Positions 9,790 through 18,975 of a stretch of DNA of 64,000 nucleotides are shown in pieces. Each line of letters starts with the position of its first letter. Positions within the stretch are counted from its first letter, which is position 1. The DNA is from [Clostridium] hylemonae DSM 15053 (GTDB lineage Bacteria > Bacillota > Clostridia > Lachnospirales > Lachnospiraceae), in contig NZ_CP036524.1 of NCBI RefSeq assembly GCF_008281175.1, positions 1,984,001-2,048,000 of the forward strand, in the 5' to 3' direction. The notes beneath the pieces are model-generated. The model ran no database searches. It worked only from the letters and a program-made list of their open reading frames with translations, and was not told where the DNA came from. The translations under genes and the position numbers were made by a program.

Positions 9790-10401
9790 TCAGTCTTTCG
9801 GATGGTCGGATGCGTCATAGGCAGACGCTCCTATTTCTTCCAGCTGTTCTGCCGTCAGAGCAGATATGACCGCTGTATCAGGGTCAATGCCGTATTTGCC
9901 GCATATTTCTTTAATTACGGTCCTGCCCCCGCCGAAAGCGTATACATCATTCATATATGTTTCCAGTGACATTGTCGCGCTCGAATATCCATTGTCTTTT
10001 TCTATGGCATTTTTATCCTCATTCTTTTCCAACAGAGGATTCGCTCCCATATCTTTTCGCAGTATGAGCGCCTCTTCAAAACTGCGCATTTCCGCCGTCA
10101 CCTCGTTCATGGTGACTGTTTCATAGTCTGCGCCGAATTTCCGGCACACTTCACTCCCTATGTCCCTATAGCTGTCACTTAATATATCTTTGTATAGTGT
10201 GTCGTCCTCCCACGGAACATTTGTCCTGGGGAGCTCATCCTCCCCGGCATCCTTTTGTACCTCTTTTTCTGCCGCTTTTACTACATCTTTCTCCGCCTGG
10301 CTTCTGGAATATACGATTCCTGCCCCGAAGGCTGCTGTCAGACAGACGACCAGGCCGGCCGCTGTCAAACTGACTCTGTGCTTTTTCCAAATCTGTTTCA
10401 T
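9790..10401 (-). CDS. Membrane-anchored extracytoplasmic protein of unknown function
   Basis: 203 residues, not recognised. A short basic N-terminus is followed by one hydrophobic stretch (about residues 12-30, AAGLVVCLTAAFGAGIVY), a signal anchor, and then a soluble, charged region with two helical, acidic repeats ending in an A-L-T-A-E-Q-L-E-E-I type motif. The phrase YETVTMNEVTAEM near residue 95 and DTAVISALTAEQLEEI near residue 180 look like two copies of the same module, both preceded by a K/RFGAD or KYGIDPD segment. It is the first gene of the operon with the two-component system, so it may feed a signal to the kinase or be its client. Confidence 0.75.
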   Translation of the reverse strand: MKQIWKKHRVSLTAAGLVVCLTAAFGAGIVYSRSQAEKDVVKAAEKEVQKDAGEDELPRTNVPWEDDTLYKDILSDSYRDIGSEVCRKFGADYETVTMNEVTAEMRSFEEALILRKDMGANPLLEKNEDKNAIEKDNGYSSATMSLETYMNDVYAFGGGRTVIKEICGKYGIDPDTAVISALTAEQLEEIGASAYDASDHPKD

Positions 10402-10550
10402 ATACTCTGCCCCTTTCTTCTATCCATGATGACTTGTCCCTTATCTACGATCTCATCATAAAGGAGAATTGTTTCAGACTTATTACGCAGGCACCCTTTT
10501 CACATTTCCACATAAACTAACTATATATCATCCAGGCTTAGGAGGTTTCC

Positions 10551-11318
10551 ATGGACCAAATATTAGAGCTTCGGCATATCCACTACGCCTATCATAACAT
10601 GGAAGGTGAAACCCCTGCCCTTATCGACATTTCATTTTCCATGAATAAGGGAGAGTTTGTGGCAATTGTCGGACCATCCGGCTGCGGCAAATCTACCCTG
10701 TTGTCCATTATATCAGGACTGATAGAGCCGGAAAAGGGGCTGATTAAAATCAATGGTAAATACTTAAGAGAAAGTACGACCAATATCGGTTACATGCTCC
10801 AGCATGACCAGCTCTTTGAATGGCGGACGATCTACAACAATGTGATCCTCGGACTGGAAGTCCAGCATATGCTGTCGGCCAGGAGCAAAGAAAAAGCCCA
10901 TGAACTGCTGGACACTTACGGATTAAAACAATTTGAAAATGCCAAACCGTCAGAGCTGTCCGGCGGTATGCGCCAGAGAGCCGCCCTTGTGCGGACACTC
11001 ATACTGGAACCCGATATTCTGCTTCTGGATGAACCATTTTCAGCTCTTGACTACCAGACACGTTTAAATGTCGGTGATGACATCGGACAGATCATACGGA
11101 AAGAAAAAAAGACTGCAATATTAGTAACTCACGACCTTTCAGAGGCCATCTCGCTGGCCGATCGGGTGATCATCCTGACCAGCCGCCCTGCAACGATCCT
11201 GCAGACGCTGCCTCTGAAATTTGATCTGGAACAGGACACTCCGCTGAACCGGAGAGATGCCCCTGAATTCAAGACATATTTTAATTTAATATGGAAGGAG
11301 TTGAACACGAATGAGTGA
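10551..11318 (+). CDS. ABC transporter ATP-binding protein, nitrate/sulfonate/taurine type
   Basis: 255 residues with all ABC motifs: Walker A GPSGCGKST at 41-49, Q loop near 84, signature LSGGMRQR at 136-142, Walker B ILLLDEP at 156-162 and the switch histidine His194 in VTHD. The overall sequence is of the SsuB/TauB/NrtD group (NitT/TauT import). A strong ribosome binding site (AGGAGG, 5 nt before ATG) is present. The permease gene overlaps its end by 8 bp. No substrate-binding protein gene is adjacent, so the substrate (sulfonate, riboflavin precursor, thiamine precursor or other) cannot be named. Confidence 0.92.
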   Translation: MDQILELRHIHYAYHNMEGETPALIDISFSMNKGEFVAIVGPSGCGKSTLLSIISGLIEPEKGLIKINGKYLRESTTNIGYMLQHDQLFEWRTIYNNVILGLEVQHMLSARSKEKAHELLDTYGLKQFENAKPSELSGGMRQRAALVRTLILEPDILLLDEPFSALDYQTRLNVGDDIGQIIRKEKKTAILVTHDLSEAISLADRVIILTSRPATILQTLPLKFDLEQDTPLNRRDAPEFKTYFNLIWKELNTNE

Positions 11319-12108
11319 ATTGTCCACCGGTCAGCGGCACTTCCTTTCCCAGCAGAAGCGGCATAAACGAATCGTCAGCGTATCCCGTGTCCTCATACTA
11401 CTTAGTTTCCTGTTTATTTGGGAATTTACAGCAAATGTAGGCATAATAGATTCTTTTATCTTCAGCAGCCCTTCCAAGATAGCACTCTGCTTCTGGGGAA
11501 TGCTCATGGATAAAAGTATCTTTCTTCACATAGGAGTCACCCTGTATGAAACGATCCTGAGTTTCGTCCTCGTAATTGCCATCAGTATCCTGATGGCAGT
11601 TGCACTTTGGTTCAGCCCGAAGCTGTCAGAAATACTGGACCCTTACCTGGTCGTCCTGAACAGCCTGCCGAAATCGGCGCTGGCCCCACTTTTGATCGTG
11701 TGGCTGGGCGCCAACACAACAACGATAATCGTCGCCGGAATGTCGGTCGCGATCTTTGGCAGCATACTGAACCTGTATACGAGTTTCACAACGGTAGACC
11801 CTGAGAAAATAAAGCTCATCTACACACTGCACGGCTCCAAGTTTCATGCGCTTACCAAGGTTGTCGTGCCAAGCTCGATACCGGCCATTATCAGTACGAT
11901 GAAAGTAAATATAGGCCTTTGCCTCGTAGGGGTGATCATCGGTGAATTCCTTGCCGCGAGAGACGGTCTTGGATATCTGATCATATACGCAAGCCAGACA
12001 TTTAAACTCGACTGGCTCCTGATGTCTATCGTACTGCTCTGTATCATGGCAATGGGGTTGTACTCGCTCATAAACCTTATCGAAAGGATTTATCTAAAAC
12101 GGGTATGA
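11311..12108 (+). CDS. ABC transporter permease, nitrate/sulfonate/taurine type
   Basis: 265 residues with about six membrane segments and the BPD-transporter EAA-like loop near residues 160-180 (DPEKIKLIYTLHGSK). It belongs to the SsuC/TauC group. Its start lies inside the last codons of the ATPase gene, which suggests translational coupling. The pair is transcribed away from the two-component operon and ends before an imperfect hairpin. Confidence 0.92.
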   Translation: MSELSTGQRHFLSQQKRHKRIVSVSRVLILLSFLFIWEFTANVGIIDSFIFSSPSKIALCFWGMLMDKSIFLHIGVTLYETILSFVLVIAISILMAVALWFSPKLSEILDPYLVVLNSLPKSALAPLLIVWLGANTTTIIVAGMSVAIFGSILNLYTSFTTVDPEKIKLIYTLHGSKFHALTKVVVPSSIPAIISTMKVNIGLCLVGVIIGEFLAARDGLGYLIIYASQTFKLDWLLMSIVLLCIMAMGLYSLINLIERIYLKRV

Positions 12109-12147
12109 CTTTGTTGAATAAACGGCACCTGAAGTCAGTCATAAAAA

Positions 12148-12172
12148 GCAGCCGCGTATCTTACGCAGCTGC
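12148..12172 (+). terminator. Hairpin after the ABC permease gene
   Basis: GCAGC-c-GCGTA, 3-nt loop, TACGC-a-GCTGC forms a stem with one mismatch. The T-run only comes about 15 nt later, so termination is likely but not certain. Confidence 0.45.
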
Positions 12173-12256
12173 CTACATATTCCAATCTGTTTTTATATCT
12201 TTTATGATCTTTTTAAATCAACCTCACTTCATTCGCAATACCAGTATCTCATGTCC

Positions 12257-12285
12257 TTGCAATCCATTTTCACTGTTGCTATAAT
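12257..12285 (+). promoter_or_regulatory. Sigma-A promoter of the DtxR-family gene
   Basis: TTGCAA, 17-bp spacer, TATAAT, ending 32 bp before the ATG. Both boxes and the spacing are near consensus. Confidence 0.7.
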
Positions 12286-12317
12286 CAAAATATAATAGAT
12301 AGAAAGCAGGTGTCATT

Positions 12318-12689
12318 ATGAAAATACACGAATCTGCAGAAAATTACCTTGAGACAATCTTCATGCTGCAGAACAGAAAACCTTCCGTGCGTTCCATAGA
12401 TATCGTCAATGAACTCGGTTTTTCCAAGCCGAGCGTAAGTGTCGCCATGAAAAATCTGCGCAACAACGGTTACATAACGATGGATCCTGACGGGTACATC
12501 ACGCTCACTCCTTCCGGCAGAGAAATTGCCGAAAAGATGTACGAGCGTCATACTTTTTTGTCGACATGGCTTACGGATCTCGGTGTCGCACCCGACGTAG
12601 CAGCAAAAGACGCATGCCGGATCGAGCATGTGATCAGCGCCGAGAGCTTCTCTGCGATCAAGAGGTTTGCAAGCAGGATATCGTCCTAG
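12318..12689 (+). CDS. Metal-dependent transcriptional regulator, DtxR/MntR family
   Basis: 123 residues: an N-terminal winged helix-turn-helix (about 20-60, SIDIVNELGFSKPSVSVAMKNL) and a dimerisation/metal-binding region. Visible metal ligands are His78 (ERH), and Cys100, Glu103 and His104 in CRIEH. The Cys at the first position of CxxEH is the DtxR (iron-type) pattern; Bacillus MntR has Glu there. There is no C-terminal SH3 or FeoA domain, as in MntR-length proteins. Such regulators sense Fe(II) or Mn(II) and repress uptake genes. No metal transporter is next to it. Its last 4 bp overlap the convergent glycerophosphodiesterase gene. Confidence 0.88.
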   Translation: MKIHESAENYLETIFMLQNRKPSVRSIDIVNELGFSKPSVSVAMKNLRNNGYITMDPDGYITLTPSGREIAEKMYERHTFLSTWLTDLGVAPDVAAKDACRIEHVISAESFSAIKRFASRISS

Positions 12690-14482
12690 AAGAAAATGCG
12701 TTCCGCTGTTTCTTTTATCGAATTTTCATCCTTTGAATACAAATGAAACTGCACGAGCAGGGGATTGTCGGTGACGATCCCGTCCGCTTCACATCCGAGG
12801 ACTTTCTTAATACTTTTGTCACTGCTCGCCGTCCAGCCATACACTTTTTTCCCCTGGACATGCGCCTCACTGACAAGCTGCCTAGACAGAAACGTAGTCT
12901 CCACACTGTATGCGTCTACCTGCTTCAGGTCATATTGATCCGATACGAGTAAAACAGATATATACGTTGTTTTGATCCGGGAGTTTAAAGACTTTACTTT
13001 TTCCAACAGGCTGAAATCCATCGAAGCGATATTGCACTCTGCTTCCATATTATATTTTTCGATAAGCGAAAGGGTCTCTTCAACGAGTCGATTTTCATTT
13101 CCTGTGACTTTCAGCTCAATCATAAGCTGGATTTTCCCTTTGGCCGCTTTCAGCATGTCCTCAAGTGTCGGAACCGGCTCACCGGCATATTTCTGGGAGA
13201 AGACGCTCCCTGCATCCAGTTCTTTCACCTGCCCGTAAACGGCATCCCTGACATCCAGATCTACCCCTGTAGTCCTCTTAAAATTTGTATCATGCAGGAT
13301 CACAAGCGTCCCGTCTTTTAATTGCTGGACATCGATCTCAGCCATATCTGCCCCGTCCCTGACTGCCTGTTCAAGCGCCGCCACCGTATTTTCCGGACCA
13401 AAAACAACGCCGGCCCGGTGGGCTACTACTGAGATATGAGAATCATTTCTAAAGAACAGCTGCCTGCCCAATTCAGTATCTGCCATAAAGATGAGGAATC
13501 CTGACAAAACAAGCACCACTGCCGTCCGTATGGCCGCGCCCTTTACCGTCCGCGTCCTTTTTACCGCATCCGGACGCCTATCTCCCCTGAAACGGTGATA
13601 CAATGTAATTGACACCGCACAGAAGAACACAGAAATAAAAGCGCCTCCCGCAAGATTCCAAATGCCCGAATAAGTATCATAATAGCGGCCAAAAAGCATT
13701 TTCCCGTCCGCCGCTCCTTCAATACGCCTCACCAGCAAGGCCATAATACTCAGTCCTGCCGCCCAGACGATACAAAGCACAGACGCAAAAATAAGTGTGT
13801 ACGATAAAACCCTTCCGGCTGTAAGTAATACTTTTCCCTTCAGCAGACTTCTGCTTTTCTTCCACGAGTCATAAAAGGATGCTTTTTCAATAAGGAGTAC
13901 AGGAAACCCAAATATATAAAGGAAAAACAAGCAGTTTACGAACACAGCCGCCATGAGCAAAAGACTTACATATAATATATTATCAGTGATCGCAGTCATG
14001 ATAAACTCTGGTATGCGCAGCGCTCTGAAAAACACACTTGTCACACCGAAAAACGAAAAGGGCATAAAAAGCAGCAGAGAAAGGGACGCCGCGCGCCTGG
14101 GCCTGAACATGCCCGGTACTTCTCTGACCGCCGTTCTGATAAGCCCCCATAACGTTAACTCTTCTCTGTTCCACCCCTTCTCGCTGTATAGGATCAGCGC
14201 GATAACCTCAAAATATAAATATCCTCCCAACAGCAAAACAACACCTGACAGAAGCAAGATCGCCGCAGGACTCTGAAAAATCTTCACCATATTTCCCTGG
14301 CTCAGGTACGCTTCGCCGATCAGATCCGGCAGACGGCCTGTCAGATTTCCCAGAAACGGGAAGAAAAAGCTGATTCCGATCGCTTTGTAAATGAGTTCAA
14401 AACATATGAGCACGCTCGCTCTGCTTATCATAACTGAAATAATTGTCCTTACGTTCCCACATTCATTGCTGCCTTTTTTCAC
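12686..14482 (-). CDS. Membrane protein with C-terminal glycerophosphodiester phosphodiesterase domain
   Basis: About 598 residues. The N-terminal half has some eight hydrophobic segments (to about residue 345) of the type found in clostridial and bacillary membrane-domain GDPDs. The C-terminal half is a complete GDPD TIM barrel: HRAG with GPENT near residue 350, EIDVQ, LHDT, and LMIELK, which are the general acid/base and metal ligands. It should split glycerophosphodiesters, or the poly-glycerophosphate of teichoic acids, at the membrane. The start GTG at 14482 is chosen because GGAGG lies 7 nt before it; the GTG two codons upstream touches the ribosome binding site. Confidence 0.87.
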   Translation of the reverse strand: MKKGSNECGNVRTIISVMISRASVLICFELIYKAIGISFFFPFLGNLTGRLPDLIGEAYLSQGNMVKIFQSPAAILLLSGVVLLLGGYLYFEVIALILYSEKGWNREELTLWGLIRTAVREVPGMFRPRRAASLSLLLFMPFSFFGVTSVFFRALRIPEFIMTAITDNILYVSLLLMAAVFVNCLFFLYIFGFPVLLIEKASFYDSWKKSRSLLKGKVLLTAGRVLSYTLIFASVLCIVWAAGLSIMALLVRRIEGAADGKMLFGRYYDTYSGIWNLAGGAFISVFFCAVSITLYHRFRGDRRPDAVKRTRTVKGAAIRTAVVLVLSGFLIFMADTELGRQLFFRNDSHISVVAHRAGVVFGPENTVAALEQAVRDGADMAEIDVQQLKDGTLVILHDTNFKRTTGVDLDVRDAVYGQVKELDAGSVFSQKYAGEPVPTLEDMLKAAKGKIQLMIELKVTGNENRLVEETLSLIEKYNMEAECNIASMDFSLLEKVKSLNSRIKTTYISVLLVSDQYDLKQVDAYSVETTFLSRQLVSEAHVQGKKVYGWTASSDKSIKKVLGCEADGIVTDNPLLVQFHLYSKDENSIKETAERIFF

Positions 14483-14622
14483 CTGCACTCCTCCGGTTCT
14501 TTATTATAAATATGATTATTTACTATACTCTGCAGTATATGCATTAAACTATACCACATAAAACGTCTGTTTTACAGTAGTCTGTATCTTTATCACGTAT
14601 TCCGCAAGAGAAGAAATGGCTG

Positions 14623-16254
14623 TCAGCTGACCATCTCATAATATAATTCAGCTATATTGAGGGCGTGGTCTCCAATTCTTTCAAAATCTGTCAGCATCTC
14701 AGAAAATAAAAGTCCGGCTTCCGGCCTGCAGCTTCCGCTCTGCATCCGTTTGATCTGCTTCTTCAGATAACTCTGCTGCAGATCATCTATCTTCTGTTCA
14801 TTCTGGGCCGTCTTTTCAAGTATCTCCCTTCCGGAAGCTCCCTTTGAAAATTCCAGTACATCCAGCGTCTCAAGACTTACCCGTTTCATCTGCCGTATGT
14901 CCTCCTGCGCATGCTCTGAAAAAGAAAGTCCCCATTTTTTCATATCTTCGGCATAACCTGCGATGTTCACCGCGTGATCTCCGATCCGCTCTATATTACT
15001 GATGATCACATAATATGCATTGATGCACTTTGTGTCCGGTCCGCTCATCTCCATCGTCATAAGCCTTCCGATATAGCGCGATATCTCTGTATTCAAGAAG
15101 TTTATGTATTGTTCCGCGGCTTCTATTTTCTCTGCCGATGCGTTCCCTGCGTTTAATGCCGCGTCAAAACCGGCCGCCGCATTGCTCCTGGCCATGGAAA
15201 GCATTCTTCCCACTTCTTTTTCAATCTCCGACAGGGCCGCTGCCGCATGCCCCACAGGATAGGAGGGTTCAAACGGCGAAAGATATATAAGGTGCATGAC
15301 CTCATCCGCCTCCTCCCTTTTGTCCGGAAGAATGCGGACGGCAGCCCGTGCCATAACATTGCCGAACGGCAGAAGCAGTATCGTTGTCACAATATTAAAC
15401 GTCGTGTGGACATTGGCTATCTGCTGAACCGGATTGCCCGCGGCGGCCGCCTCCATCCAGGATACGAACGGTGTGGCCATACAGACCAGTGTAAAAAGAA
15501 CCGTACCTATTATGTTGAACATCAGATGAATGATCGTCGCCCTTTTCGCATTTGTCTTTGTCCCTATGGAAGCGAGCACCGCAGTTATACACGTTCCGAT
15601 ATTCTGACCGAACAGTATATACACGGCGCTCGAAAGCGGTATCACCCCCGTTCCCGCCAGCGCCTGCAGAATTCCGACCGAGGCTGACGAGGACTGGATG
15701 ACTGCCGTAAATACCGCGCCGATCACAATACCGGTCAGCGGACTGCTGAAGGTTGTCATAAAATGAAGGAACGCTTCTGAGTCCTGGAGCGGCTCCATTG
15801 CCTTTCCCATCATATCCATACCGATGAACAGTACGCCAAGCCCTGCAAATATCTCACTGATATGGCAGATCTGTTTGTTCTTTATAAACAGGATACAGGC
15901 CACGCCGGCAAATGCGATCAGCGGGGCGACCGCCCCGATATCCAGGGCGATAAGCTGACCTGTGACCGTTGTGCCGATGTTGGCGCCCATAATGATCCAC
16001 ACTGCCTGATTCAGGCTCATCAGTCCTGAATTCACAAACCCTACGACCATGACTGTGGTCGCTGACGAGGACTGTATGACCGCCGTAATCCCGGCCCCGA
16101 CCAATACACCTTTCATTCTGTTGGAGGTCAGTTTCTCCAGAATCTCCTTCATCTTGTTCCCTGCAGCTGTCTCAAGTCCATTGCTCATCATCTGCATCCC
16201 GTACAGAAAGAGAGCCAGCCCCCCAAGCAGCGTCAAGATATCTGTTCCTCTCAC
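14623..16254 (-). CDS. Na+/phosphate cotransporter family protein with PhoU-like C-terminus
   Basis: 543 residues from the corrected start. The membrane half has two Na_Pi_cotrans repeats, each with the QSSSA(T/S) hallmark (VIQSSSATTVMVVGF and VIQSSSASVGILQ). The C-terminal 180 residues are helical and PhoU-like (NIERIGDHAVNIAGYAED and FERIGDHALNIAELYYE). Such proteins move phosphate, or export it, in a sodium-dependent way. The start is GTG at 16254: it overlaps the TGA of SecDF as GTGA and has AAAGGAG about 8 nt upstream, so it is translated by coupling to secDF. A longer in-frame reading to 16329 lies inside secDF and is unlikely. Confidence 0.9.
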   Translation of the reverse strand: MRGTDILTLLGGLALFLYGMQMMSNGLETAAGNKMKEILEKLTSNRMKGVLVGAGITAVIQSSSATTVMVVGFVNSGLMSLNQAVWIIMGANIGTTVTGQLIALDIGAVAPLIAFAGVACILFIKNKQICHISEIFAGLGVLFIGMDMMGKAMEPLQDSEAFLHFMTTFSSPLTGIVIGAVFTAVIQSSSASVGILQALAGTGVIPLSSAVYILFGQNIGTCITAVLASIGTKTNAKRATIIHLMFNIIGTVLFTLVCMATPFVSWMEAAAAGNPVQQIANVHTTFNIVTTILLLPFGNVMARAAVRILPDKREEADEVMHLIYLSPFEPSYPVGHAAAALSEIEKEVGRMLSMARSNAAAGFDAALNAGNASAEKIEAAEQYINFLNTEISRYIGRLMTMEMSGPDTKCINAYYVIISNIERIGDHAVNIAGYAEDMKKWGLSFSEHAQEDIRQMKRVSLETLDVLEFSKGASGREILEKTAQNEQKIDDLQQSYLKKQIKRMQSGSCRPEAGLLFSEMLTDFERIGDHALNIAELYYEMVS

Positions 16255-18422
16255 TTCTTCGTTCTCCTTTCCCTGAACTCTTTCCATGTCACCCACAGCG
16301 GTCCTGCTATACAGACAGAAGAATAACATCCGCTGATCACGCCGGCCAGCAGAGGCAGTGCAAATACCTTGATAGAGCCGATATCATAAACACAGGCAAA
16401 TACAAGGACGACCGCCGCGCAAAGCGCTGTAGTAAAGGCAGTTTTCACAGACCTGCCGATCGTCTCTGTAATACTGCGGTCTACCAGCCGGCACAGCCCT
16501 TCCTTCTTCCTTCCCCCGCGCGCCAGATTCTCCCGTATTCTGTCGTAGAGGACAATGGTGTCGTTGATGGAATAGCCGATGATCGTCAGCGTCACCGCCA
16601 CAAACGCATCATTTACCGGGATCTTTCCTATACCGAACACAAAGAGCACAATGGCCGCATCATGCAGCAGGGCAATGACAGCCGTTATCCCCGCCGAAAG
16701 CCCTGAAAGGGCGGAAAAACGGATCCAGATATAGAGAACTATGAACAGTGACGAAAGACCGACCGCGGCCGCCGAATTTTTCAGCGCTTTTGCTCCGATG
16801 TAAGGTTCTACCACCGATGTCTCGGAGAGCGTATACGCTGCTTCCTTATCCTGACCGAGCGCCTCCAGAACTTTTTTCTGCTCATCCGGCGAGATTCCTT
16901 TATTACCGGCCAGTGTCAGGATAAGCTTCTTCTGTCCGGTCAGAGGATCTTCTGTGATCTGCGTGCTCACCGGACGTTTTACCAGCTTCTCCACAGCCGC
17001 CCCTGCCTGCTTCGTATCGGCTTCACCCGTATAGGTATAGCGGAGAATAGCACCGCCGGTAAACTGTGTGTCCAGCCTGATGCCGTTCGCACCGCTGACT
17101 GCCGCCCCGGTCAGAAGCACCACGGCGGTGAACACATATATTTTCCTGCGCCCGGCGGCAAAGTGAAGGGGTCTCTGTTCCTTCTTCCTTCGGAACATCT
17201 GCTCCCTGCTGCATACTTGGTACCGAACGGCGGAAGTCAGCATAAAGCGCGACATCCACACTCCGGCCAGCAGATTGATAATGACACCGGTGAACAATGT
17301 ATAACCAAAGCTCAGCATCGTCCCGGAGCCGAATATCATCAGGATCAAAGCCACGGCGGCTGTCGTGACGTTACCGTCCAGCACGGAGGAAAAGGCATTC
17401 TTATAACCATTCTTTACCGCCAGGCGCACGCCCGTCCCCCGCCTCAGTTCCTCCTGGATCCGCTCGCTGATTATGATATTCGCATCGACCGCCATCCCTG
17501 CAGACAGGATGAGTCCCGCAATGCCGGGCAGTGTCAGCGTATACTGCGGCAGGGACAGCGCCAGTATCTGAAGCGACATCTGAAAGATCAGCGTCAGACA
17601 GCTTATGACGCCGGGCAGACGGTAACTGACTATCATAAAAATACAGATCAGAACAAAGGCCACGGCCGCCGCCGTCACCATAGCCCGTAGCGCATTGTTT
17701 CCAAGCGCTGGACTTATCGTGTTGTAATTGGTCGTCTCCATCGAAAACGGAAGCGCGCCGGCATTGATCTTTTCAGACAGCGCTCTTGCCGCGTCAATGG
17801 AATCCATGCCGTTTATCACTGCCTCTCCGCCTGTGATCTGCTGCTGCACGACCGGGGCAGAGATCAGCCTGTCATCCATATAGATCTGAAGCTGGCGGCC
17901 GGTAAGCGCTCCTGTCGCCTCCGCAAATTCTTTTGTTCCTTTTCCGTCAAAGGAAAGCTGCACTTCATATCCGCCCGTCTCCGTATTTTTGACAGGCTGG
18001 CTGTTTTTCACATTCTGTCCTTCTATCAGGATCTTTCCATCCGGGTCTCTGAATGTAAGCTTTGCCGTCTCACCCAGCTCCGAAATGGCAGATTCCGGAT
18101 CAAACTCTTTTTCATCAGACTTCCACGGAAATCGTACGATGATGTGCCCTTCCTTTTTGTCGACCGTCACCTCCCGGTCTGTTATGTTCTTCGCGTCCAG
18201 GCGGCTCTCCATTACATTCCTCGCGGCCTCCAGCTCTGATGCCGGCGGCGTCTCCTTCACCCCCGCGGGTTCAAATACCGCCTCCACGCCTCCTCTGATA
18301 TCGATGCCGAATCTCATATCACGTACACCTTTCAGATCATTTCCGCAGCCAAAAAAGGCAAACAAAACAAAGGCTGCAATGATAAACAATGCCAGCCATA
18401 TATGATTTTTCTTATTTTTCAA
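16251..18422 (-). CDS. secDF: Protein translocase subunits SecD and SecF, fused
   Basis: 723-residue fusion of SecD and SecF, the proton-driven accessory part of the Sec translocon. The SecD half has MRFGIDIRGGVEAVF near residue 35 and a P1 periplasmic domain; six membrane segments follow. The SecF half begins near residue 430 with IRLDTQFTGGAILRYTY and has its own six segments. The start codon is TTG, with AGGAGG 10 nt upstream, and no ATG is better placed. The next gene overlaps its stop by 4 bp. A small membrane-protein gene lies 52 bp upstream. Confidence 0.93.
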   Translation of the reverse strand: MKNKKNHIWLALFIIAAFVLFAFFGCGNDLKGVRDMRFGIDIRGGVEAVFEPAGVKETPPASELEAARNVMESRLDAKNITDREVTVDKKEGHIIVRFPWKSDEKEFDPESAISELGETAKLTFRDPDGKILIEGQNVKNSQPVKNTETGGYEVQLSFDGKGTKEFAEATGALTGRQLQIYMDDRLISAPVVQQQITGGEAVINGMDSIDAARALSEKINAGALPFSMETTNYNTISPALGNNALRAMVTAAAVAFVLICIFMIVSYRLPGVISCLTLIFQMSLQILALSLPQYTLTLPGIAGLILSAGMAVDANIIISERIQEELRRGTGVRLAVKNGYKNAFSSVLDGNVTTAAVALILMIFGSGTMLSFGYTLFTGVIINLLAGVWMSRFMLTSAVRYQVCSREQMFRRKKEQRPLHFAAGRRKIYVFTAVVLLTGAAVSGANGIRLDTQFTGGAILRYTYTGEADTKQAGAAVEKLVKRPVSTQITEDPLTGQKKLILTLAGNKGISPDEQKKVLEALGQDKEAAYTLSETSVVEPYIGAKALKNSAAAVGLSSLFIVLYIWIRFSALSGLSAGITAVIALLHDAAIVLFVFGIGKIPVNDAFVAVTLTIIGYSINDTIVLYDRIRENLARGGRKKEGLCRLVDRSITETIGRSVKTAFTTALCAAVVLVFACVYDIGSIKVFALPLLAGVISGCYSSVCIAGPLWVTWKEFRERRTKK

Positions 18423-18474
18423 TGTGCTTTTACCTCCTAATTCATTTCCGAAGCTGAACTCCGGCTAAGTTACG

Positions 18475-18897
18475 TCAGGCGGCAGCCGCACGTTTTTTAC
18501 CATCTCTCTCATGGATAACTTGGATTTGACATAGATACACATGCGCGATCGTCATGCACATATCAAGAACTGAAAGAAGACTCCTTCCAGGCCTCCCGCT
18601 GAAAGCAGTTATCAACATACAGAAAAGCGCCCCGGATAAAAATGCAGATCCGGCGCCTCTTCTCACTTTTGACAAGACAGAAGAAGTCTTTTCAGGCATA
18701 TGCTCCCGCAAGCCTGTTTTAACCTGTTCCGCCTCAGGCATATGAATGAGAGGCTCTCTCTGCGTCATCACACTGTGCGTTGACGCGCTGTTTTGGACAG
18801 TCCTTTTTGCCTCCGGGGTCTGTATGCAGCAAAAAAACAGCCCTGTGAAAAACAATGTAAAAAAGAATAACTGGATGTATCTTTTTCTCTTGTCCAT
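18475..18897 (-). CDS. Small membrane protein of unknown function
   Basis: 140 residues, not recognised. There is an N-terminal hydrophobic segment (about 8-25, with paired phenylalanines and two Cys), a polar stretch with several His and Glu, a second hydrophobic segment near 87-102, and a weaker third one near 110-125. The ATG has a good AGGAGG 7 nt upstream, which supports that it is a real gene. It lies 52 bp upstream of secDF on the same strand and could be expressed with it. Confidence 0.65.
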   Translation of the reverse strand: MDKRKRYIQLFFFTLFFTGLFFCCIQTPEAKRTVQNSASTHSVMTQREPLIHMPEAEQVKTGLREHMPEKTSSVLSKVRRGAGSAFLSGALFCMLITAFSGRPGRSLLSVLDMCMTIAHVYLCQIQVIHERDGKKRAAAA

Positions 18898-18975
18898 AGG
18901 GCTGCCTCCTGTCTGTTGCTTATAGCAGATTTTAACACGCCGCTTGACGGTTCGTCAATAGCGGACGATACCGAT

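Noticed and set aside
16255-16329. Longer start for the Na/Pi cotransporter
   Set aside because: It would extend 25 codons into secDF; the GTG at 16254 has a good ribosome binding site and a GTGA overlap.
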